DNA of 64,000 bases from Dichetophora obliterata (Eukaryota; Arthropoda; Insecta; Diptera; Sciomyzidae). Under the pieces are notes generated by a model. That model had not been told where the DNA came from, made no database searches, and saw nothing but the letters and a program-made list of their open reading frames with translations. Each line of letters opens with the position of its first letter. Positions within the stretch are counted from its first letter, which is position 1. Of the stretch, positions 23,108-33,319 are shown piece after piece. Made by a program: the position numbers and the translations under genes. The stretch spans positions 271,280,074 through 271,344,073 of the forward strand of contig OY986435.1 in NCBI GenBank assembly GCA_963920525.1, in the 5' to 3' direction.

Positions 23108-24568
23108 GTCTGCAGACAGAGTAAGCGCTGATGCGAGCAGGCAGGCAGACAGGCGCAGGCAAGTTACCTGCTCAGTATATAAGCCATGCAGAGTGAATGC
23201 GAGTAGGTCAGATCTGATCAGTGCGAGAAAAAGTATGTTATTTATTTTTTTCCCCTTTTGCTTTTTATTTTGCATCCTCCGCTAATGGAGTTTATGAAAA
23301 TTTTTTATTTTCTATACATTAACAGCACACTCTTTTCAAAGAGCTACAATTCAAAAAATTTAATTTTCAAGAAGAGCAAAAAACAATTTTTTTCTTCAAG
23401 GGATTCCATACAAAAAAAAAGAAACAAAACAAATTTTTTTAATGAAAAACTAAGAATATGCGTACTTAAGATAGCCTATGTATATGATCACTACAAATAG
23501 TCTTACACGAAAAAGTATATATGTAAACATTTTGAGTTGTGACTCTTTTGAAGAGGGTGTCGGATATGTCGTGCCGCATAGTAGATTCAAATACCTTTAC
23601 AACGTGTCATCGGTGAGAAAAATCTGATGAAAATTTCCAGAGTTGTGATATTTTACTTTTCGAAAAAATCCTGTTTTCTTGTAATAAAAAATATCGTAAA
23701 AGTTCAAATTTGAAATGAAATGTTACTAAACTATTTTCTGAAACAACACTTAATAAAAATGCAAAAAATTGTGTCATTTAATTGAATAACTTGGTCGTTA
23801 TGGAATTTTTATTAAAAGCTTACCCTTTTGAAAATGACGAGTTTGAGTACTTTTACGAAAAAAATTCTCAAAAATCCGAAATTGCAAAATGTTAACCAAT
23901 GACAAAAATAGTGCTTAAAGCATAATCTTGAGCTGTTTTGTGCACAAAATTAAAAATCCAAAATCCTCAGAAAAAAGTAAAAGCTGGTGAAACTTGATAT
24001 TTTTTAAAAAAAATCCGCAAAGTGCCTCTTTCTGGCATTTTGCACACAAGTCGTTACGACTTTTGGTTCTGTTCGGGCTGTCTATCGACGTTAACCAAAC
24101 TTTGTCAATACCCACCAAAAACAACTCTCACACTCACATGAACATGTGCGCGGTCACTGCTGTTTATGTTAGTTTCGTTCAACGTGTTATTGTTGTTGAA
24201 TGTTTTTGTTGTAATTGGTCTTGTATTCTAAAGATAATACAAAAAACGCAGTTTCCTTGAAAAATTACAAAAAACAACACAAAAAATTTTCTTTGTTTCT
24301 CGCAACAACCTGATCTGATCTGATCTGATCTGCCTGCTTCCACTCTGCACACTCCGAGCAAGTTTATATGAAGTCGTATGAAGCGAGTTTTCTCGCACTG
24401 AGACAAGTAAGCAAACCTACCTGCCTGCCTGCTTCAGCGTTTACTTTGTCCGCAGAATTAGGCAGGCGAAGTTAAACTATGCGATCAAGAAAGAAAAAAG
24501 TTATTTCTATCTCGTTTTTTCGCAGGGCCTTCCTGCCTGTTTCAGCGTTTACTCTGCGAGCAGCCTTA
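23106..24568. mobile_element. Long-TIR element, copy 2 (adjacent to copy 1)
   Basis: Starts at AAGTCTGCAGACAGAGTAAGCGCTG, directly against copy 1, and ends in the inverted partner at about 24515-24568. The right side carries two nested end-like blocks (24420-24475 and 24515-24568) and a (TGATC)n run at 24310-24331. Its inner TIR shares TTTTGTAATTTTT(C/G)AAG(G/T)AAACTGC with copy 3. There is no credible ORF. Confidence 0.65.
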
Positions 24569-24894
24569 AATGCCCAGCGTTGCCAAATTCAGTGAGAAAA
24601 TATTTGTGATGAAAAATGACTCTATGAATGCGACGCACATTGGTTGAAAATCGAAAAAAGACGACGAAACGACGACAAAATATAGATTTATGCAGATTTT
24701 TGGGGTCGCTGATTATGAATCTGAAGTCAACATTTCGAAATTACAAAAAGCAGCCTTAACCTAAATTTTAGCTAACTTTTCTTAAACCTTATTTTTTATT
24801 AAAGTTTTCTATATGACCTTGTTATTTATTGTGTTAATTTTCTATGATTTAAATACAAATTCTAAATGTTTAATAGTTGAAATCATTCTTGATT

Positions 24895-25575
24895 TTAAAT
24901 ACAAATTCTAGTTGTTTGATAGTTTAAATTATTTTTAACTCGCTTTGTTTCAGAAACTATCTCTTTGCATAAGAGCTTATAGCGTATTTTCAAATTATTA
25001 TCATAAGGATTTTTAGATATCTTTATATAAAGTTTGTTTTTGGAATAAATTTTTTTTTCCAGCAATTCACAAGACATCCACGGCTTAAGTCGTTTTCTTT
25101 GTGAGTTTTTGTCTACCGCTTTTTTTGAGCACCTAATTACATGTTCAGACAAACTATCAATAAATAAAATATAAGCTTTCGATGGATCCGGTTCAACATA
25201 CACTGCATCCCAAAATTAGTAGCTAAGATTATTATTTAAGGCGACAAAGTTCGTTTTCAAGAAGAATGAGGCATTGTTTTCCGACATGTTAAATGAATTT
25301 GATTTGAATTTGAAAACAAAACTGAGACAAATCATACAGTGGTCAGAAAACTTGTAATCAGCTACAGAGCTATAGATTAAGAATTCAACTGAACTTAACC
25401 TAACAAAGATATGATCAATGCAATTAGCTGATATGTCTGAAAATCTAGTTTTCTGATTAATGCATGATTCGAGTCCAAAGGAAGATAGTAATGACAAATA
25501 ATTGTCTGCAATTGAAGAGTCTTGCAAAGTATTCAAATTCATATCACCCAACAAAACGCAGTTAGTAAATCATCA
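24895..25575 (-). pseudogene. Non-LTR retrotransposon fragment: endonuclease end and linker
   Basis: On the minus strand, bases 25570-25216 encode the C-terminal part of an apurinic-type endonuclease, with CVLLGDMNLNTL, TRFSDISANCIDHIFV and SDHCMICLSF. The conserved GDMN and SDH residues belong to the active site. A stop separates this from 25203-24895, which reads like the linker before the reverse transcriptase (LKPWMSCELLEKKIYSKNKLY). Both ends are missing, so there is no RT here. The layout fits the CR1/Jockey-type LINEs. The fragment at 62.7-63.75 kb could be the RT of the same family, but the two do not overlap. Confidence 0.75.
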
Positions 25576-25579
25576 AGAA

Positions 25580-26370
25580 ACACGCACTTATTTACGTTTG
25601 CATGAAATCTATAAACACATATGAATGAAAATTTTTGCTTACCAATTGAACATTTTATTTTTAAGAGATCAGAACTACAAAGATTTAAGGAGCATGAATC
25701 ACATTTGATAAACACAGTTAAATTTGATTATAAGTTTAAAAAATATGTTTTATTAATTAGAGTTGCATTTAAAGTAACTCAATTAGAGAATTCGAAAGTT
25801 AAAATTAAGGTTTTTTGCTAAACTGTCAGTTTTTCTAACACTTGACTTTAAGAGCTCCGTGTAACCAAACGAAATATAAAATTCAAACACCCTTTTGGCT
25901 TCCTCTTACTTGAAGTTTTTCTTTTCTATCAGCAAACAAAAAAATTTTAGGGCTTTTTCGGCAATGAATTTTATCCTATTTATGGCAAAAAGAAAACACT
26001 GTTTGCTTAAAAAATGTTTGCTTATGAGTTAATAAAGAAAAACATGGTTGTATCCAAAAAAAATACACCGTGCATTCTGACTTATACCATGTATAAAATA
26101 TGAGATCAATATTTTCTGAAATAACAGAGAAACGCAAATTATTAAAGTGCAGTAGTTTTTTATTTCGGAGCAAAACAAGAAGTTAATTTTCTTGGCTTAG
26201 TCTTAGAAGGAACACTTGGCATTTATGGTTTAAAAGATGTCCTCATATTTGTTGCTTTTAGATTTTACAAACCAATCTATGTAATAAATGCCAAAAGATT
26301 TTCCTAAAGCACTTGAATGTGTAGAAAATGTGTCCTTTTTGGTCATAACGTTTAGTCCTATTTATTTGAC
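25580..26370. other. AT-rich non-coding stretch
   Basis: No supported gene. Short open frames are motif-free. Confidence 0.4.
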
Positions 26371-26407
26371 TTTCTTTTTCTGTTTTTCTGCACTAAGCTT
26401 TATTTTC

Positions 26408-26448
26408 CTAATATTCTCCTTTTTTTATCTCTTTGCTTTCAGGTAAGT
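26408..26448 (+). promoter_or_regulatory. Recursive splice site (zero-length exon) candidate
   Basis: A CTAAT branch-point match (26408-26412) is followed by a pyrimidine tract (26413-26439), then CAG (26440-26442) directly abutting GTAAGT (26443-26448). Fused acceptor and donor consensus sequences of this form are the ratchet points by which flies remove very long introns stepwise. The site is on the plus strand, so a plus-strand host transcript with an intron spanning this position is implied. The motif is seen; its use is inferred. Confidence 0.5.
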
Positions 26449-26529
26449 GTCTGAACTCATAATAAATTTATGGTATTTCGGGTTAATTACTTTGGACATC
26501 TTTTTGTGGGTACGTAAGCAATTATTCAA

Positions 26530-26700
26530 GAGAAACAACAGCAACAATATCAACTACAACAACCATGAAAATATTAAAAGCCGCACTGCCAGCAGCTTCA
26601 ACAGCAATAATAAGAACATCAAAATAAATACGAACAACCTTAACGTCATCAAAATCAACAACAACAACAACTCTAATTCTAACCTTTATCATTCTGCTTT
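26530..26700 (+). repeat. AAC/CAA-rich low-complexity tract
   Basis: Imperfect CAACAA, AACAAC and AATAAT runs keep a frame open and would give an asparagine-rich peptide (26447-26755). Low complexity explains the open frame, so it is not called a gene. Confidence 0.6.
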
Positions 26701-26759
26701 GGTATTCTTAGTGAGTGACACAAACCGCTGCAAAGCTTTTAAGTCATTATTTTAATTTT

Positions 26760-27620
26760 AAAATTTAACAAATAACAAAAGCAACATTTTTGCAAACATG
26801 TCATAGTATTTCGGGTAGTTATAAATTTTTGTTTTCATTTAGGTCTCTGGTTAGTCCAGGATTTTCCATGGGGGTAGAGGGTTTTTATTTCAAAAATATA
26901 TTGGTACCAATTAAATATTCACAGTAAGAATATGGGACTTTTTCAAGATAAAATTGATTTAGTTACACTTATTTTTGAGTATGGCATTTATTTTTAATTG
27001 TTTTATATATTTTGTTTATTAACTAACCCAAATAAAAATATTAGCAGGCGAACATCGGCCAAATATGGGCCGCACAGCCGTACAACGATCGAACAAAATG
27101 AAGCCTCACTCGGCATTGCTATTATTTATAGTATCGCCACTTGTGTGTGGCGCCAAAGATTTTTTTTTGTTTGCTTACGAAGTTATTGAAAAAAAGTTTA
27201 ATTTTCATTGTAGAAAAACCCATGTTTGGCCTATGTACTGGGTCTGTTTGGCCAAAAATTCCTGCAAACGACCCTTGCACAACCCTTGTAAGGGTTGTAT
27301 TTAAATTAGAAAAAATATTTAAAATTAGGCTGTTTGGCCTAAAGTACTCTGTTCAGTTTCCTATGAAATTCCACTCAAATCTCAATACAAAATATGACAG
27401 CTGGGAAATAATCGCGGAAATTTTCACATAATTTTCGTCAGAGCAGTACGTACTCGTTCCACTACGTGAATTTATCGCAACATGTTTCTGAGCAACATTT
27501 TTTGACGGCAATTTAAATTTACTGCCTAATTATTTTGAAGTGCGAAGAGAGAGATCATTTGAAATTTCCCAGCTCACTATTTGAGACTCTCTGAGAAACG
27601 TTGCAAACGGAACTCCTTGC
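26760..27620. other. Non-coding stretch with a short palindrome
   Basis: Holds CAACCCTTgtAAGGGTTG (27278-27295), an 8-bp-armed palindrome, and TTTGGCC motifs near 27220, 27247 and 27332. No gene supported. Confidence 0.35.
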
Positions 27621-27763
27621 AACAAAATATATGGGGCATCCCACGTGAAGAGGACAAGTAAAAAATTTTGATGCTTCCGATTTTAGTAATATTTGATTGT
27701 ATTATAACTCTATACGTCTTCGATCCAGATACAATATATTTTTATAGTATAAAGTCTGGTTTA

Positions 27764-28210
27764 CCCATTAACTGCGGCTCCCAAATACTTCGTACGAATT
27801 TTTTTTACAATTAATTTCAACTTTGTATCTTTCACCGTTATCGAGATATGAGTTGGGTATAAAAATACCCAACCATCGTTAATGTGCTCTAAATGGGCAC
27901 AAATCTATCAAAGGAATTTTTATCAAAAGCGTTTATAGTTGGTTAATGGCTAAGAGAACTTTGAAATTTTTTTAAAATATAAAATTTTTTACACATGATA
28001 ATAACACAAATTTTCTGATTTTTAAACTTAATCTGATTTTAAACTTTTGACTTTGAAAATGAAGTAGTGAACGTAAAAATTTTTGACACACTATAAACAC
28101 AATTCATAGCTCAATGTTTTCTTAAAATCATTGATATGATCATCCTGAGATATGATCAATTCTGCAGAAGCATTTTTATGGGTAAAAAATTACCAACCGC
28201 CGTTGAAGGG
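27764..28210. mobile_element. TTAA-flanked MITE (piggyBac-type ends) in the left arm
   Basis: It begins CCCATTAACTGCGG and ends with the inverse, CGCCGTTGAAGGG. The right flank is TTAA (28211-28214); the left flank reads TTTA, probably a mutated TTAA. The uninterrupted right arm has a single TTAA at the same place. TTAA duplication with CCC...GGG ends is the mark of piggyBac-type movement. It contains the palindrome GTTGGGTATaaaaATACCCAAC near 27852. No ORF. Confidence 0.75.
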
Positions 28211-28943
28211 TTAACGACCTAGAGGTCTTTAGAAATTTGACTAACCGGCAGGTATGCACTTCTTTTAATTCCATTACCCAGTTTAAAAAATTCAATAAAA
28301 CAAATCAAGGAGTCGAACTTATACTTAATTTAATTAGCTTTTCAAATGCATTTTTGGATTCTTTAAAAAAGAATATGTTTTTTATACAATATATAAATTT
28401 TTGAAACTTGAATTTCCTTTATAATTTTTTTATAATTTTTTTTTTAAATAGCTTATAGTGTATAGATAATTATTGCCAAGTTTCATAAGGGGCGTGGAAG
28501 TCATTTAGGAGCTAGACCAGTTACAGTTTTGAAGCGTAGTGGCCGGCGCACAGTGAGCTTTTTTCGATTTTAGAATAACATTTGCATTATCTCAAAAACT
28601 ATAAGAGAAATTTTGTATAAATTAGCGATTTTGTCTTACAAATCAGCGTGTTTTAGGGCAAAAAATGATTTTTAAGCAAGTTTTTTTTTCAAATGAAACA
28701 CATTTATTTTTGTGAAATTAAAAAAAAAATATTGCTTGCCATCCTAAAATCGAAAAAAGCGCACTGTGCAGCGTCCAGGTTACGCCCACAAGCGATATAA
28801 CAGAAACATCCAATCTCACAAAACACATTAAGTTACAATCTTAATTCATATTTTTCGAATCCTTAAATATTTAAATTATATTTATACAATTTCATTTACA
28901 GTGGCGCTATTTGTGATCATCTATAGTAATAAATTTAATTTTC

Positions 28944-29110
28944 TGTTTGTTTGTTTGTTTGTTTGTTTGTTTGTTTGGCCTTTATACAAATCTAAGCAGC
29001 TCAACGGATTTCACTCAAACTAGGTATACATATTAAGTGCATCCTTACTTAAAATGTTACAGACTTATTTTTGCCACGCCCCTCCGAAATTTTTCAACTA
29101 ACGGTGATTT
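28944..29110 (+). repeat. (GTTT)n microsatellite with conserved tail
   Basis: About eight GTTT units (28944-28977) are followed by a segment ending in GCCACGCCCC (about 29085). This is another microsatellite-joined dispersed fly repeat like that at the start of the window. Confidence 0.6.
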
Positions 29111-30271
29111 CGTTATTATAAAACTTTTTACCATCGTAGATTTTTGTGTATTTAAATTTAAAATTTTTTTGTAATTCTGACATCAAAAACACTCACATAT
29201 CTTCAAAATTGAAGAAATTTTCAGTATAACGACTTTTTCATAAAACATCGTTACCTAAGAATGAGAAAAAAAACGACATGAAAATCAAAGTTTGGTCTTT
29301 CAATGCAAATATCTCCGCTGTCCATTAATATAATTCATTCAAATTTTTTTGTTCAAAAGTTCAATAAAACCACTTCACAAAAATAAGTTGAACTGTACCA
29401 TTTCTTCAGTGTAACAATATTTTATAATTATGTCAAAAAAGGTCCAAAATGTTGACTTTTTACTCAAAAAATGACTCAAAAATTGTTTTTGTTGTAGAAA
29501 TTAAATCAATTAAAATTGCACATCTGACTACCTTTCATATGACATAGCATTTATTTGCAAAAATTATTCCAGCTAAGCGCAAAAATTATTTCACTGTTTT
29601 TGTCATCAAAACAACAAGGTTTGATTTTTTCGCGAAATTTAGTTTTTCCAAAATGTTCTTTTTATATTTTTTACAAAAAATTCAAGTCTCAAAAATAATT
29701 TATGTGAAAAAATTACCCCAAAATCTCTTTTAAATCAAAAATTATGGCTTAAAATCTATTTTTTCATAACAGACTATTAATTAAACTGAGTTTAGTTTTC
29801 AAATTCTATATAAAGTTTGAACGTCCCCATTTATCTCTAAGAAAGCAGTTGTGTATCTAGAGTAATTACGAGCATTTTGGTTTGTATAAAATCTTCCTTA
29901 TAGTAATCTACTTAGTGTTTTTCGCTGCTAAAAATTTTAAACATAGTTGCCATGAATTCTAATCGTTATATAGAAACACACTGATTTCTTAGACAATTTG
30001 AAGGTACTCTTACATTTAAAGAAAAAAATTAAATTAATTAATTAAACGAATTGTAACCTAATTTTAATTTTGTTTTAGCAACCATTTCATTTTTTTTAAT
30101 ATTTTTTTAAACTTCATTAATTGGGTAATCTAATTTAATATATCTAAAAGTTAACCGATTGTCGTAATTTTTAGTGAGACATTTGAATGTAGTTTAATAA
30201 ACTATATTTACTCTTTAAAAACAAAAATAAGCAATTGTATGCGGTTTTTTTATTAAAAAAAAGAAGGTTTG

Positions 30272-30291
30272 TAGGGGGGTGGGGGGTAGGC
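30272..30291 (+). other. G-rich run
   Basis: Two runs of six G separated by one T (GGGGGGTGGGGGG) followed by TAGG. It could form a G-quadruplex; isolated in AT-rich DNA. Confidence 0.4.
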
Positions 30292-30522
30292 GATGCAGTT
30301 GACCTAGAATTCTAATTTTTTGTGTTGTTACATAATTTTTTCTAAAACTCATTTAAACAAAACTTCATGACACTATCTCTTATAGTTTTTTAGATAATGC
30401 AAATGTTATTCTAAAATCGAAAAAGCGCACTGTGCGCCGGCATCTACACTTCAGAACTGTAACTGGTCTAGCTCTTCAACGACTTCCACGCCCATTATGA
30501 GACTTGGCAAGGATAATTAAAC

Positions 30523-31459
30523 CAGTGTCGGGCAGCTTTGCACTCTTGAGATTGTGTTTGTGCAGTAAATTATGTATTCATCTCACCTACAGAACGATCA
30601 AAGCTTCAGTGTTCAAGCGAATGTCAAGCAGATAAAATCTGCGCTTGCGTGTTTCTTGAATATATTATATTATATCTGTGTCGATAAGCAATAATAGGTT
30701 AAGTCGATTTAAGACAGAACTGAGTTATTGATATAGTTGTGTTCCACGTATATATCTTTATGAACACACAAAATCTAGAACTTCTAGCATGATCTAAGCC
30801 AAAGATATGATGCATAAACAAAAGACCTTTTCACACAACTTATATGGCGATTGAAAACTTTGAAGCAAGATTTCTGGAAACTTTGAAATATGTGCTTTTC
30901 ACTTTTAACTTTCACGATTAACTTTGAAATGGCGCGATTAACTTTTCACGATTAACTTTGAAATGGCGCGGTATCAAAGAGGTAAAATTAAAAAACTTAT
31001 GCATAATGAGGCTTCACAATAATTTGCATTGCCAATATAAGGTAATTGTGGGGCATGCGATGGAGAAATTACATAATTATTTAAATGCGGAATGTCCAAA
31101 TATCATATCATATAATGATCAGTTCCAAGTATGTACAATGAAAGCATCTTACGTTGTCAGCTTAGCCTTGGCAATACACAATAAGCAACATAAGCACAAT
31201 AAAAAAACATATTTTTTTTTTTACTATTAACGGGCCTTTTTACATTTCAGTCTGCTTATCTGTTTTTCACATTATCCGTCTGTCGGTCGATTAATTTAAT
31301 TTCGCAATACAAATCCGTTAAAAAAATATCCCATAATGCTTAGTTAGATTTCTGCAAAAAGCGCTTAAACACTACTTTGTTTTCAGTGTGAGCTTTAAAG
31401 CACTCATAAATACATACTCAAGATGAGAAAGTATAGGTGTGCAAAGCTGCTCGACACTG
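30523..31459. mobile_element. hAT-like non-autonomous element in the right arm
   Basis: Ends are CAGTGTCGGGCAGCTTTGCAC and, inverted, CAGTGTCGAGCAGCTTTGCAC. Flanks are AATTAAAC (30515-30522) and ATCTAAAC (31460-31467), agreeing at 6 of 8 bases. The continuous left arm of the host element supports ATCT as the pre-insertion sequence. Inside, GATTAACTTTGAAATGGCGCG is tandemly repeated (30916-30970). A 90-codon frame at 30958-31230 has no recognised motif. Confidence 0.8.
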
Positions 31460-31759
31460 ATCTAAACACTATAAGCTATTTTCGAAAAAAATAAAATAAT
31501 TAAATAAGTCCAACTTTGTGAAATTCACGTTTCAAAAATTTAAATTAATTTTTTTTTCAAAATGGAATTAAAAAAGTGCATACCTGATGGTAAGTCAAAT
31601 TTCTAATGACCTCTAGTTCGTTAACCAGACATTATACTGTAAAAATATTTTGTATCTGGATCGAAGACGTATATAAGTGTAACATAATCAAATATTTCTA
31701 AAATCGGAAGCATCAACATTTTTTACTTATCCGCTTCATGTGGACATGCCTCATATGCC

Positions 31760-32680
31760 AGAATTTTGACGCAACAAATAAGTGAATGTCGTCAGCGAAA
31801 TTTAACGCAAACAAAAATAATACTACGCTTTAGCTAAAAAAATTTTCATTTTTACTCGGATACATATATTTATAAGAAGAAATTGAAAATAACGCAGTCA
31901 ATATACTAAAAAAGCATTGCATTAATTTGGTCATAGAAAACATATGTTTGTTTTATTTACAATATTTACTGCACCTGCGAAATCTGCAATAGTTTATTTA
32001 AACTAAATGATTAAGGAAAAATGTGAAGCATGTTTGGAATAAGCTTCAAAATGTTTGAGAAATTATTAAATATTGTTTGAAATGAGAAATTACATGTTAG
32101 GAAATTATTTGAATAATATTTGGTACAAGTATTTGCATAGTAACTTGGAAAATATTTAATAAATGTTTGTCACAATTCATTTCGTATTAAAAATGGTTTG
32201 GCATATAGTTTGCATAAGAGTTTAGGTGGAAATATTTCAAAGGTATTTGGCACAAGTAAGATGCAAGTATTCCACAAATATATTCATATTCTAGACAAGT
32301 TATTATTCATATTTATTATTTATTTCTTAGTGTAGGTACTTCTGTACCTCAAATCTGCCATATTTTTTTTATATGCATTGTTTTGGTAGGGATTTCATCG
32401 AGAATGCATTAAATAACGAAAATAAGAAAGAGACTGAAAATGAGTATGTTTCGACCTTCATGCACTAAAGCGAAAAATCTCGAGATACATATTTTTTTCT
32501 CCAATTAAGCCAATTATTAATTTTCAGAAACATACCATCGCAAAAAATTTCGGTAAGATTACATATGAATATATGAAAAAAGAAAATAAAATAAAGAGCA
32601 CATCTGTATTTCAATATTATTTAATTTCTTAAAAAAAAATTTACTTACTAAAAATACTTAAAACCTAAAAAAAAATAACA
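31760..32680. other. AT-rich non-coding stretch
   Basis: No ORF, RNA or repeat pair supported. Confidence 0.4.
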
Positions 32681-32683
32681 TCT

Positions 32684-33315
32684 CTTTTTTTTATGCAAAT
32701 AAAAAATTTATTTCATATTTTATCCGACGTTTCTCTGGTTATTTTCAGCTTCTTCAGGGAAATTCTTTATTTAATCTTAAAAACGAATACAAGAAGAGAT
32801 GTTTTTGCTCAGAACGTATAGAAATAAATACAATGAGTTTTTTATATATATAAGAAATTTAAAACTGTATGACAGAAAACTTATAAATTTAAATATTGCA
32901 GTAAAAACTGATGATTTTTACAAAAAAAAAATTTGCAATTAAACATTAAAAAATTTGAACGTCACTATTAGAGAATTTTTGTCAAAAAAACTTAAACTAA
33001 TTATCTAATAGTAACGTTCTAATTGCTTAGTGGTTAATTGTTAAATGTGTTTTTTTTATAAATCAACAGACACATCAGTACTTAATGTAATATTTGAATT
33101 TTTAAGTTTTCTATCCTAAAATTTTTTTTAAATAATTTTATTAAATTATTGATACACATTCTGAAGAAGCAAATTCTCATAGAAGCAAAATCTTTGTTTG
33201 TATTCGTTTTTAAGATAAAATAAAGATGTTCCCTGAAGAAGCTGAAAAATAACCAGTGAAACGTCGGAGAAAACATAAAATAATTTATTTTTTATTTTCA
33301 TAAAAAAACAACAGA
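32684..33315. mobile_element. Foldback element with palindrome across almost its full length
   Basis: Outer arms (32684-32830 and 33150-33315) and an inner pair (GAACGTCACTATTAGA near 32960, inverse near 33015) form a nearly continuous inverted repeat. The conserved patch CCGACGTTTC...GGTTATTTTCAGCTTCTTCAGGGAA occurs once in each arm. This patch type is common in invertebrate repeats; its role is not known to me. No ORF. Confidence 0.75.
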
Positions 33316-33319
33316 CCAT

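Larger units (their letters stand above)
27628..31756. mobile_element. 4.1-kb long-TIR element carrying two later insertions
   Basis: The left arm (27628-28680) and right arm (30350-31756) are inverted copies. Matches include GATGCTTCCGATTTTAG near 27672 with its inverse near 31705, GTATGCACTT near 28250 with its inverse near 31575, and ATTTGCATTATCT near 28580 with its inverse near 30395. The ends begin (AT)ATG(G/A)GGCAT. The core (28.8-30.3 kb) has no ORF. The left arm is interrupted at 27764-28210 and the right arm at 30523-31459 by separate elements, each at a point where the other arm is continuous. Confidence 0.8.

Noticed and set aside
22868..23275. 135-codon open frame on the minus strand
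   Set aside because: It spans the junction of two long-TIR copies. Higher GC in the TIRs removes stops by chance.
20876..24568. CRISPR array, because of regularly spaced GGCAGGCA blocks
   Set aside because: The blocks are microsatellite and TIR sequence in a eukaryotic-looking genome, without equal spacers.
26447..26755. Asparagine-rich 102-codon open frame downstream of the recursive splice site
   Set aside because: Low-complexity AAC/AAT repeats keep the frame open. There is no splice donor at its end and no conserved segment.
30958..31230. 90-codon frame inside the hAT-like element as a transposase remnant
   Set aside because: No hAT motif found; it overlaps a tandem repeat at its start.
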